A stretch of 64,000 nt of DNA from JAZKDW01 sp040387375 (GTDB lineage Bacteria > Pseudomonadota > Gammaproteobacteria > Burkholderiales > Burkholderiaceae_D). Each line of letters begins with the position of its first letter. Within the stretch, counting starts at the first letter, position 1. The notes under the pieces are model-generated. The model saw nothing but the letters and a program-made list of their open reading frames with translations, did no database searches and was not told the DNA's origin. The DNA is taken from positions 1-64,000 of the forward strand of contig JAZKDW010000006.1 of NCBI GenBank assembly GCA_040387375.1, written 5' to 3'. Of the stretch, positions 53,436 to 61,326 are shown one piece after another. The translations under genes were made by a program, and so were the position numbers.

Positions 53436-53441
53436 TTTTTA

Positions 53442-54425
53442 ATGCGCATCCCCGCACTCTACTTCGACGGAAAAACTTCGAGACAATACGCCGTCGACCT
53501 GTCAGTCGAAGCGGGCATTGCCTCGATCAGCGGTGATGCCGAACGCGATTGCCCGGTCGTCGAATTGAGGGTTTCCGAGCGCGGACGCAATGTGGCGCGC
53601 AAGGTCACCTTTCCGGACGGCGCCTATCTTGAAATACTCGATAACAATGGGTTCAATGCACTGCTGCTCGCGAGCGGCCATCAGGATTCGCTGGTGGTGC
53701 GAATGCAGCAGAGCTGGCGCGGCACCGTCATCGCGTGCTTCGCCACCGTGGCTGTTCTGATTGCCGCCTACCTCTACGGCTTGCCGGCCGCAGCGAAAAC
53801 AATCGCCTTCGCCCTCCCGGAAAAAGTCGAACGCGCCGTGGGCGGCGGCACGCTTGAATTTCTCGACAAGCATGTGCTGTCCCCTTCCGAACTTCCCGGC
53901 GAGCGGCAAAACGCGATCGTCAGCCGCTTCAAGGCGATGGCGCCGGCGAGGGAGGGAGTGCCGGCCTACGAGATTCTTTTCCGGAAAAGCAAAATTGGTC
54001 CAAACGCATTTGCCCTGCCGTCAGGACAAATCGTATTGACGGATGAGATCGTGAGCCTGCTCGACGACGACGACGCGGTATCCGGTGTGCTGGCGCATGA
54101 ACTGGGCCATTTGCATGAGCGCCATCTGATGCAGCGCATTATCCAGAGTTCCGCAATCGCCGCCGCGGCCACGGCGCTGTTTGGTGATGTATCGGGCCTG
54201 GTTGCCGGCATTCCGACGTTGATGCTCGACCTGAAATATTCGCGCGACGCCGAGCGTGAAGCCGACGACTACGCGGTCGCAATGCTGAAGGCGAATGGGA
54301 TTGCGTTGTCGAAGCTGACTCTGGTATTTGACAAGCTTGGTGAAAAATCCGGCGACTCGTCTCCGTATTTATCGAGCCATCCGCCGGCCGGGGAACGTAA
54401 TGCGCGCATCCGCCACGCCCAATAA
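53442..54425 (+). CDS. M48 family metallopeptidase with N-terminal membrane helix
   Basis: The 327-residue protein starts with a beta-rich N-domain (about 1-80), one membrane helix (IACFATVAVLIAAYLYG) and an M48 peptidase domain with the zinc motif HELGH and the downstream glutamate in EREADDYAV. The zinc site is complete, so it is predicted active with the catalytic domain outside the cytoplasm. It belongs to the BepA/YcaL-like group encoded after YjgN proteins. A strong terminator follows. Confidence 0.92.
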   Translation: MRIPALYFDGKTSRQYAVDLSVEAGIASISGDAERDCPVVELRVSERGRNVARKVTFPDGAYLEILDNNGFNALLLASGHQDSLVVRMQQSWRGTVIACFATVAVLIAAYLYGLPAAAKTIAFALPEKVERAVGGGTLEFLDKHVLSPSELPGERQNAIVSRFKAMAPAREGVPAYEILFRKSKIGPNAFALPSGQIVLTDEIVSLLDDDDAVSGVLAHELGHLHERHLMQRIIQSSAIAAAATALFGDVSGLVAGIPTLMLDLKYSRDAEREADDYAVAMLKANGIALSKLTLVFDKLGEKSGDSSPYLSSHPPAGERNARIRHAQ

Positions 54426-54457
54426 AAAAGCGCTGCGGAATTTTGCAGCGCTTTTTT
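54424..54457. terminator. Bidirectional terminator between M48 peptidase and efp
   Basis: A stem of aaaaaagcgctgc with its complement around an 8-nt loop, ending in T6 on the plus strand and in T6 on the minus strand. Confidence 0.92.
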
Positions 54458-54481
54458 CCAGGCACACGGATGTGCGTTTTA

Positions 54482-55039
54482 TTACTTGCTGCGGCTCTTG
54501 TACTCGCCGGTGCGGGTATCGATCTCGATCTTGTCGCCCTGCTCGACGAACAGCGGAACCGGGATGTTGAAGCCGGTTGCAATTTTTGCAGGCTTCAAGA
54601 CCTTGCCGGAGGTGTCGCCCTTTACGGCCGGTTCAGTGTAAGTCACTTCGCGAACGACAGTGGTCGGCAAATCAACCGAGATTGCTTTCTCGTTATAAAA
54701 CACGATTTCGCAAGCCATGCCATCCTGCAGATAATTGATGGCATCGCCCAGGTTCTCGCCTTCGACTTCATACTGGTTGTAGTCACCGTCCATGAAGACA
54801 TACAGCGGATCGGCGAAGTACGAGTAGGTCGCCTCCTTGCGGTCCAGCGTCACCACATCGAATTTATCATCCGCGCGATAGACCGACTCCAATCCTGCTT
54901 CGGTCAACAGGTTTTTCATCTTCATCTTGACGACGGAAGAATTGCGGCCGGACTTGGTGTATTCGGTTTTAAGGACAACCATCGGCTCGCCAGCAACCAT
55001 GACGACGTTGCCAACGCGGATTTCTTGTGCGGTTTTCAT
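54482..55039 (-). CDS. efp: Elongation factor P (Arg32 type)
   Basis: The 185-residue three-domain factor relieves ribosome stalling at polyproline. The tip loop reads TKSGRNSS with Arg32 in place of the Lys used by E. coli. Arg32 is rhamnosylated by EarP, whose gene lies 117 bp upstream on the same strand, so the modification system is complete here. KOW, OB and C-terminal domains are all present and length is normal. Confidence 0.97.
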   Translation of the reverse strand: MKTAQEIRVGNVVMVAGEPMVVLKTEYTKSGRNSSVVKMKMKNLLTEAGLESVYRADDKFDVVTLDRKEATYSYFADPLYVFMDGDYNQYEVEGENLGDAINYLQDGMACEIVFYNEKAISVDLPTTVVREVTYTEPAVKGDTSGKVLKPAKIATGFNIPVPLFVEQGDKIEIDTRTGEYKSRSK

Positions 55040-55156
55040 AGCGTGATATGCGTAAAAAAGTGGGGGGACTGAGTTCTGTCAATCATCTGCGGCTTGCCGA
55101 CTGCGTCGCAAGCACGCGGCTGATGAGCGCGTCTAATAAAAATAAAGCCTCGTATT

Positions 55157-56305
55157 TTAACCGATTTTTTTAATGAACTGGACCAAGTTCGACGCCAGGT
55201 CGCCATTGCGTTGCAGTTCACGCGTCCACCCCGCCATGTGGGAGGTCCATTGCGGCAGCAAAGACCGCAGCCGCGGCCATTGCGGTGCCTGCAAGGCGCT
55301 GCCATTCCACGCTTGCCATGTTGCAGAGACCAGCGGCGCCAGATCGTTCGGCATGCCGGCCGTATGCCGGTCCAGCAGCGCATCCAGCTTGATCCGATGT
55401 GCGTCCTCTTGTTGCGGATAGATCTGCCAGATGAACGGCCGCCCGGCCCATTGGGCTCGCACCAGTGAATCCTCCCCTCGGACAAAGTTCAGCTCACAGG
55501 ACCATAACAATTTGTCGTAGTCGGGCTGATCCAGGAACGGCACCACCTGCACCGTCAGGCCGCCGCGGGTCGCAGCCGCCCCGACAGTTGCCGGCATGCG
55601 CAAAAACGCGCTGACGGCATCGGTCGCCACGCCCTGCGGCACCAGACACAAAACGGGCAGGGTATCCGCCTGCCAGGCATCGAAGAATGTCTCCACCGGC
55701 GCGCTCGGATAGCAGAACAGCGATACCATGCACGCGCCTGCAAGCGGCCGCACGCCGATATTCTCAAGAAAACCGGCAACTGCCTGCGGATCATTCTGGA
55801 AAGCGGTGCGGCGCACGCTGACATCGCGCTCCATTAACAAACCACCTGTCTTGTCTGAAAAGCCAGGAAAGAAAAAATATTTGACCAGCGGCAGCGACGG
55901 ATACAAGGATTGCATTTCGTGGCAGCCCTCGACCCAGGGCTCCGCACTCAGGTATTCCAGGTTGATCCAGACCGGCCGGGGTTCGCACGCTGCCATGGCG
56001 GCAATATACGACGCCGGCAACTGGCAACCGAACGCTTCAATGACGACATCGGCAACACTTTCCGGCTGCTTCGGCGGGGAAATTTCCCGCCAATGCCTGA
56101 TTGTCACCCCCTGCATTTGCTGCCATTCAAGCAGCGGGTCGATCCCGGCACAGATTTTGTGAAAGCTTGTCAGGTCATCGACCCATAGGGTCACCTTCAA
56201 TGCGTAGTCATTGACGAGCTGGCGCGACAAGCGCCAGCAAACGCCGATATCACCGAAGTTATCGACGACACGGCAAAAGAGATCGATATTTCTGTTAAAA
56301 GCCAT
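55157..56305 (-). CDS. earP: EF-P arginine rhamnosyltransferase EarP
   Basis: The 382-residue glycosyltransferase (formerly DUF2331) transfers rhamnose from dTDP-rhamnose to Arg32 of EF-P. Its GT-B fold has the catalytic DNFGDIG near residues 15-21 and the nucleotide-binding FVRGEDSLVRAQWAGRPF near 270. The two Asp residues and the Arg/Glu pair known to be essential are present. It sits directly upstream of efp, matching the known operon, and should need an rml pathway for dTDP-rhamnose elsewhere in the genome. Confidence 0.96.
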   Translation of the reverse strand: MAFNRNIDLFCRVVDNFGDIGVCWRLSRQLVNDYALKVTLWVDDLTSFHKICAGIDPLLEWQQMQGVTIRHWREISPPKQPESVADVVIEAFGCQLPASYIAAMAACEPRPVWINLEYLSAEPWVEGCHEMQSLYPSLPLVKYFFFPGFSDKTGGLLMERDVSVRRTAFQNDPQAVAGFLENIGVRPLAGACMVSLFCYPSAPVETFFDAWQADTLPVLCLVPQGVATDAVSAFLRMPATVGAAATRGGLTVQVVPFLDQPDYDKLLWSCELNFVRGEDSLVRAQWAGRPFIWQIYPQQEDAHRIKLDALLDRHTAGMPNDLAPLVSATWQAWNGSALQAPQWPRLRSLLPQWTSHMAGWTRELQRNGDLASNLVQFIKKIG

Positions 56306-56441
56306 TGGGTGTGATTATCGCATTGGTCAAGATGCAAGGCAGTCATGCAATCACCGCATTTTGCCACCGCTTGAAGCGCTTCGTTTTGTCATATTTTTTA
56401 TTACTTATGGTAAATTCTTGGGAATTACAAATTTCAACATC

Positions 56442-57587
56442 ATGCGCATACAAACCATCGACAATCTTGAAGCTTTGGCAACGCTAATCGTCCAGCAGCG
56501 CGATAGTCTTCTTGCTGGCTGGCGCAATCAGGTTCGACAGCTGCCTTCGGCCAGGAACCTTGATACGCCTACCCTGAACGACCATATTCCGGGTTTGCTG
56601 GATGAATTGGTGCGCGCACTGCAGTTACCGACTGACGATACCATTCCAGAAGCGCACGCCGGCGGTACGCCACTGAAGCATGGCGTGCAAAGGCTGGAAG
56701 ACGGTTTTGAAATTGATGAAGTCGTCGCCGAATACAATATTTTGCGTGGCTGTATTCATGATCTGGCGACCAGCAACAATATCAACCTGCAAGGCAAACC
56801 CTTTCACATCATCAATCTCGTGCTCGATGAAGCAATCGGTGTCGCCGCGCAGACATATGCAACCTACAAGGCGCTCGACATTCAGCGCCGCAGGGAAGAA
56901 TACCTGGCATTTGTCGCGCACGACCTGCGCACGCCGCTGAGTGCGATTTCACTGGCGACCCGCGTGCTTGAACTCACGCTAGCCGACGGCAACAAGACGG
57001 TGGAAACGCGCAAGATGCTCAATACCCTGCACCGGAATGTACAACACCTGTCTGCCCTGGTAGGCAAGGTCCTGGAAGAAAACATCAACCTTCAGACAGA
57101 ACTCGGCATCAGGCTGGAGCGCCGCGAGCTGGACTTGTGGCCGATGGTTGAAGCGCTCATTCATGACCTGCATCCGCTCAGCGGCAGCGACAGTACCAAG
57201 CTGCTCAACAATATTCCCGAAGATCTGGTGGTATATGCGGACGCCAATCTCCTGCGCCGTGTGTTCCAGAACCTGATCGCCAATGCCATCAGGTTTACAC
57301 CGCGCGGCGAGGTGGTCATTTCAGCGGAAATGACCACTTCCGATGGTTCGGTTGAATGCCGGGTCACGGACAACGGTGCAGGAATCCCCGAAGATCAGAT
57401 CGGCAGCATATTCGAAAAATATGAGAGTGATGGCTCGGAAGGAGGCCTGGGTTTGGGCCTGGCGATCTTCAAGTCATTCATTGAAGCACACGATGGAACG
57501 GTGACGGTGGAAAGCAAGGAAGGATACGGCTCGACATTCCGCTTCACCCTTCCCGCGCGAAAAACGGAAAAACCTGCCGCCGCTTGA
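56442..57587 (+). CDS. Soluble sensor histidine kinase with RsbRD-like N-domain
   Basis: The 381-residue protein from ATG 56442 has an N-terminal RsbRD-type domain (about 10-150), with IVQQRDSLLAGWRNQVRQL near residues 15-33, FEIDEVVAEYNILR and a globin-like helical pattern. It is followed by HisKA with the phospho-His in AHDLRTPLSAISLA and HATPase_c with DNGAGIP and GLGLGLAI. It has no membrane segment and no signal peptide. No response regulator is adjacent, so it is an orphan in this window. The 77 upstream codons in the same frame overlap earP antisense and are not counted. Confidence 0.92.
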   Translation: MRIQTIDNLEALATLIVQQRDSLLAGWRNQVRQLPSARNLDTPTLNDHIPGLLDELVRALQLPTDDTIPEAHAGGTPLKHGVQRLEDGFEIDEVVAEYNILRGCIHDLATSNNINLQGKPFHIINLVLDEAIGVAAQTYATYKALDIQRRREEYLAFVAHDLRTPLSAISLATRVLELTLADGNKTVETRKMLNTLHRNVQHLSALVGKVLEENINLQTELGIRLERRELDLWPMVEALIHDLHPLSGSDSTKLLNNIPEDLVVYADANLLRRVFQNLIANAIRFTPRGEVVISAEMTTSDGSVECRVTDNGAGIPEDQIGSIFEKYESDGSEGGLGLGLAIFKSFIEAHDGTVTVESKEGYGSTFRFTLPARKTEKPAAA

Positions 57588-57594
57588 ATCAGAA

Positions 57595-57616
57595 AGGCTT
57601 TGCGCGCGCAAAGCCT
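57595..57616. terminator. Perfect palindrome between convergent genes
   Basis: A 22-bp perfect palindrome (aggctttgcgc and its complement) between the histidine kinase and SDR genes. It is followed by ttctgatt on minus and gtccctc on plus, so it is a plausible but weak terminator. Confidence 0.5.
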
Positions 57617-57635
57617 GTCCCTCACTCAACCAGCC

Positions 57636-58379
57636 TTAACGGTAAAGCTGACCCCCATCAAGATTGATGACGGTCCCGCTGAGATATCCGCACAGCGGCG
57701 AACATCCGAACACCGCAAGATGGGCGACTTCCTCAGGCTCCATCAGCCTGCCGAACGGCAGCGCGGCACGAATCTTTTCCAGCTTGTCGGGCGTGTGCAG
57801 ATGAACGATGCGCTCCGTGCGGGTCGGCGAAGGATTGATGCCGAACACCCGCACGCCATGATCGGGGGACGCAGAACCAACGCCGTTGGTGAATGCGATC
57901 AGCGCCGCATTGGCGGCACTTCCGCACACATACGCGTAGCGGTTAGCGACGCCGGCCATGCCAATGATATTGACGATCACACCCTGCCCGCGCGCTTCCA
58001 TGCGCGGCAGATATTCGCGTGTCAGGTTGATGTAGCCGTAGACTTTCAACTCCCATCCGGCGCGCCAGCGCGCATCGTCAACCGCTGTCAGGTCACCGCC
58101 GGGGATCGAGCCCGCGTTGTTGATCAAGATGTCGACGTCACCGACACGCTGCGCCAGGGACTGCGCGCCCTCCGCCGCTCCCAGGTCCATTGCCACGGTT
58201 TCGACCGTGACGCCGGTTTCGGATTTGATCGATGCTGCGGCTTGTTCAAGACCTTCCGCGCTGCGCGCTACCAGGATCGGCGACGCTCCTTCCCGCACGA
58301 ACGACAGTGCGCAGGCGTAGCCGATACCCTTGGATGCGCCGGTAATCAGCACGCGCTTGCCCGTCAATTGCAAATCCAT
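57636..58379 (-). CDS. SDR oxidoreductase with an altered active site
   Basis: The 247-residue protein has the SDR Rossmann start TGASKGIG, the NNAG motif and the usual C-terminal YLSGTVINLDGG. However, the YxxxK catalytic pair is not intact: the segment reads NRYAYVCGSAANAAL, where neither Tyr is followed four residues later by Lys (Cys or Ser instead). Other members with a GSAxNAAL segment exist, so this is probably a subfamily trait. It may be a weak or specialised dehydrogenase, or a binding protein. It is the last gene of the catabolic operon, 43 bp after the PuuE-like gene, with a strong AGAGGAG ribosome site. Confidence 0.88.
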   Translation of the reverse strand: MDLQLTGKRVLITGASKGIGYACALSFVREGASPILVARSAEGLEQAAASIKSETGVTVETVAMDLGAAEGAQSLAQRVGDVDILINNAGSIPGGDLTAVDDARWRAGWELKVYGYINLTREYLPRMEARGQGVIVNIIGMAGVANRYAYVCGSAANAALIAFTNGVGSASPDHGVRVFGINPSPTRTERIVHLHTPDKLEKIRAALPFGRLMEPEEVAHLAVFGCSPLCGYLSGTVINLDGGQLYR

Positions 58380-58422
58380 TGCAGCTCCTCTTTTGAAATA
58401 TTCATGGTTTTTTTACAAACTG

Positions 58423-59304
58423 CTATTTTTCAGCGGGCACCTGCTCGCTATACCAATCTGCCACCTGGCTGCCGGTCATGAAACAAACATCAGGCGCCTC
58501 CATCAGCATGTCGAGCATTTTTTCGAAATAGGCAAATCGATGCGGTACCCCTATCAGGTGCGGATGCAAGCCCAGCGTCAGTACGCGCGGCAGTCCGGTC
58601 CGGACAATCTCGCGCTGGAACAACTCCAGCGTATTCGTCACCCGAAGCAGCATCTCCGGCGACGAATGTTTTTCAATCGCATAGATGATCGAATCATTCA
58701 GCTCGAGGTTATACGGCACCGACAGGATCGGGCCATGTTCGGACCGCATCCAGTTCGGCAGGTCGTCCACCACCCAGTCATACACATGGTCGACACCCGC
58801 CAGCTTGAGAACCTCCAGCGTCTCGTTCGATTCGCGCAAGCCGGGACTGAGCCAGCCGCGCGGCTTGACCCCGGTGAAGGCGCCGATCTTGGCCAGCGTC
58901 TGTGCAATGACTTCGGCCTCGCCACCGACGTGGTTCAGCGCTTTCTGATGCATGCCATGACCGATGAATTCCCAGCCCGCCTCATGCATGGCTTCCGCCG
59001 CGCGCGGATAGGCGTCGATCACGCCGGCGTTGAAGCTGGTGGCGGCCGGCAATCCGCGCGCCTTGATGGCATCTATCATGCGCGGCAGCCCGGCACGCAT
59101 GCCATAGTCGACCCAGCTGAAATTGGGCACATCGGGCACCGTCTCCTTGCCATGCGGTGGCGTGATGATGGTGCGCGGCATGGGTTGATCGAACTGCCAG
59201 TGCTCGACGTTGACCACCAGCTGCACCATGATCGGACCCGCTGCCGGCGCTTTCAGCGCCGGCCGTTCATTGGAAAAAAAATACGGAATGCGTGGATTTG
59301 CCAT
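58423..59304 (-). CDS. Polysaccharide-deacetylase-fold hydrolase, PuuE allantoinase / imidase-like
   Basis: The 293-residue product from ATG 59304 starts MANPRIPYFF. It has the fold and spacing of PuuE-type allantoinases and cyclic-imide hydrolases: VVNVEHWQFD, the VDYGMRAGLPRMIDAIKARG region, FIGHGMHQKAL, GWLSPGLRESNETLEVLK and LGLHPHLIGVPHR. Members of this branch open the ring of allantoin or cyclic imides rather than deacetylating sugars. It lies in an operon with an amidase and CoA-ester enzymes, which favours imide or ureide ring opening over cell-wall work. No signal peptide is seen. A ribosome site (AGGA) is 10 nt upstream. Confidence 0.88.
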   Translation of the reverse strand: MANPRIPYFFSNERPALKAPAAGPIMVQLVVNVEHWQFDQPMPRTIITPPHGKETVPDVPNFSWVDYGMRAGLPRMIDAIKARGLPAATSFNAGVIDAYPRAAEAMHEAGWEFIGHGMHQKALNHVGGEAEVIAQTLAKIGAFTGVKPRGWLSPGLRESNETLEVLKLAGVDHVYDWVVDDLPNWMRSEHGPILSVPYNLELNDSIIYAIEKHSSPEMLLRVTNTLELFQREIVRTGLPRVLTLGLHPHLIGVPHRFAYFEKMLDMLMEAPDVCFMTGSQVADWYSEQVPAEK

Positions 59305-59338
59305 GACAGAGTGTCCTGTTCGAAAACGTCGGTTGATA

Positions 59339-60121
59339 TTATTTGCCAGTGAATACGGGAACGCGCTTTTCGGCAAACGCGCGCCTGCCTTCGGCGTAGT
59401 CGCCACTATCGAAACACGCTTTGATTGCCTGGCCGACGCTGGCCATGTCGCGCGCCTCGGGGTTCAGCAACGCCTGGCCGATGGCGATCTTCGCCGCATG
59501 GATCGTCAGGGGCGCATTGATTGCGATCTGCTGCAGCACCTCTTCCACCTTGGCATCCAGATCCGCGCTGTCATAAGCCTGATGCACGAGGCTGATCCGT
59601 TCCGCTTCCGAACCGTCGAAGGACCGCGCGGTGTAGAAAATTTCAGCGGTGCGCGGCGCGCCGATGACATCGATCCAGCGCTGCATGCCCTCGAATGCGT
59701 AGCCCAGTCCAAGACGTCCGGCCGGCATGCGGAAGCGCGCGTTCTTTGCCGCATAGCGCAGGTCACACGCCAGCGCCAGGCCAATGCCGCCGCCCATGCA
59801 AACGCCATGAATACAGGCCACGACCGGCTTGCTGCAATTTGCCAGGCCGGTTTCCGCACGATGAACCGCGTTGTTATAGGCGGTGGCGCCGTCGGCGCTG
59901 CTGCGTTGCGCATCGAATTCCGAAATGTCGGCGCCGGACACGAACGCTTTTTCACCCGTGCCGCGCAACAAAACGACGCGCACATCGGGATCCTGGTCGA
60001 TCGCGGCGACGGCATCGCCAAGCGCAGTCCACATCGACATCGACATGGCGTTGTAACGCGCCGGATTATCGATCGAAATGCGCGCGATCGCACCGTCGCG
60101 CGTGAGTGTGATGTTTCCCAT
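59339..60121 (-). CDS. Enoyl-CoA hydratase/isomerase family protein
   Basis: The 260-residue crotonase-fold protein has the oxyanion-hole blocks GEKAFVSGADISEF and CIHGVCMGGGIGLALACDLRYA. At the position of the second catalytic Glu it reads PAGRLGLGYAFEGMQRW, where Gly replaces the usual Glu, so hydration of a simple enoyl-CoA is not assured; other crotonase reactions are possible. Its ATG overlaps the CoA-transferase stop codon by one nucleotide (TGATG). A GTG one codon upstream is an alternative start. It is part of the six-gene operon. Confidence 0.9.
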   Translation of the reverse strand: MGNITLTRDGAIARISIDNPARYNAMSMSMWTALGDAVAAIDQDPDVRVVLLRGTGEKAFVSGADISEFDAQRSSADGATAYNNAVHRAETGLANCSKPVVACIHGVCMGGGIGLALACDLRYAAKNARFRMPAGRLGLGYAFEGMQRWIDVIGAPRTAEIFYTARSFDGSEAERISLVHQAYDSADLDAKVEEVLQQIAINAPLTIHAAKIAIGQALLNPEARDMASVGQAIKACFDSGDYAEGRRAFAEKRVPVFTGK

Positions 60122-61317
60122 CACACGACTCCTTGCGCATGCAGGGCCGCAATCTCGTCTTCCGCATAACCCGCTTCGCGCAGCATTTCATCCGTGTGCT
60201 GCCCCCAGGCCGGGGCCGAGTGGGCAATCTTCGCCGGCGTACGCTCCAGCGTCACCGGCTGTGAAATGACATGCACCACCGGCCCTTCGGGGCTCTGGAT
60301 GGAGCGCGAGACGCCGAGATGTTTGACCTGCGGATCCTCGAACATCTGCGGCACCGTATACACCGGTCCGGCTGGCACACCCACCTTGTTGAGGCCGTCG
60401 ACCCAATGCGCCACCGGCTTGCCCTTGAATAGTTCGTGGAGCTCGCTGTTGAGGCGCGCGCGGTTCTTGACGCGCAATTTTTCAGTGGTGAACTCAGGAT
60501 CGGTCAACCACTGCGGTTGATCGAGCAGCTCGCACAAACGCAGCCAGTTGCCTTCACCGGAGGCGCCCAGGTTGAAGGCGCCATCGGACGCTTCGAACAG
60601 GCCCATCGGGCTGCTGGTCGGATGATCGTTGCCAACCTGCACCGGCACGTCGCCTTCATTCAGGAAACGCGCCGCCTGGAAATCCATCATGGCAATTTGC
60701 GCATGCAGCAGTGACGCATGGACCCACTGGCCCTCCCCTGATTCCTCGCGCTCCAGCAACGCGGTCAGGATACCGATTGCCGTATACAGTCCGGTGCTCG
60801 AATCGGCCACCGCCAGGCCGGCGCGTACCGGTCCGGCGCCCGGGTAACCGGTCACCGACATGAGGCCACCCATGCCCTGCATGATCTGGTCGAAGCCGGG
60901 ACGCTTCACGTAAGGTCCATCCTGACCGAAGCCGGAAATGCTGGCGAGAATAATGCGCGGATTGATCTTGCGCAGCGATTCGTAATCAACGCCAAGGCGG
61001 ATCTTGACATCGGGACGCCAGTTCTCGACCACGACATCGGCATCCTTTACCAGCCGCATGAAAACTTCCAGGCCCTCGGGTTTTTTCAGGTTCAGCGTCA
61101 GCGAACGTTTGTTGCGGTTCAAGTTCTGGAAATCCCCGCTCATGCGGTCAGCGGCGAACATCGCCTCGTTCGGATCGATGCCTGGCGGCGGCTCGATACG
61201 AATGACGTCGGCGCCGAAGTCAGCCAGCATCCGAACGCACGTCGGGCCTGCGCGCACACGTGACAAATCCAGTACCCGGAAGCGGGCAAGGGCTTTGGAA
61301 GCATTAATTTTTGACAT
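60121..61317 (-). CDS. Class III CoA-transferase (CaiB/BaiF family)
   Basis: The 398-residue enzyme transfers CoA between carboxylic acids. It has the family N-terminal blocks RVLDLSRVRAGPTCVRMLADFGADVIRIE and NRNKRSLTLNLKKPEG, and the conserved catalytic Asp in VADSSTGLYTAIG. Length is standard. It probably activates the acid released by the amidase, using succinyl-CoA or another donor. It begins 9 bp after the amidase stop, with an AAGGA ribosome site, and overlaps the hydratase gene by one base. Confidence 0.94.
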   Translation of the reverse strand: MSKINASKALARFRVLDLSRVRAGPTCVRMLADFGADVIRIEPPPGIDPNEAMFAADRMSGDFQNLNRNKRSLTLNLKKPEGLEVFMRLVKDADVVVENWRPDVKIRLGVDYESLRKINPRIILASISGFGQDGPYVKRPGFDQIMQGMGGLMSVTGYPGAGPVRAGLAVADSSTGLYTAIGILTALLEREESGEGQWVHASLLHAQIAMMDFQAARFLNEGDVPVQVGNDHPTSSPMGLFEASDGAFNLGASGEGNWLRLCELLDQPQWLTDPEFTTEKLRVKNRARLNSELHELFKGKPVAHWVDGLNKVGVPAGPVYTVPQMFEDPQVKHLGVSRSIQSPEGPVVHVISQPVTLERTPAKIAHSAPAWGQHTDEMLREAGYAEDEIAALHAQGVV

Positions 61318-61326
61318 GGTTGATCC

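Noticed and set aside
58330..59352. Long plus-strand ORFs across the SDR, PuuE-like and hydratase genes (57600-60169)
   Set aside because: Antisense to genes with clear domains and ribosome sites.
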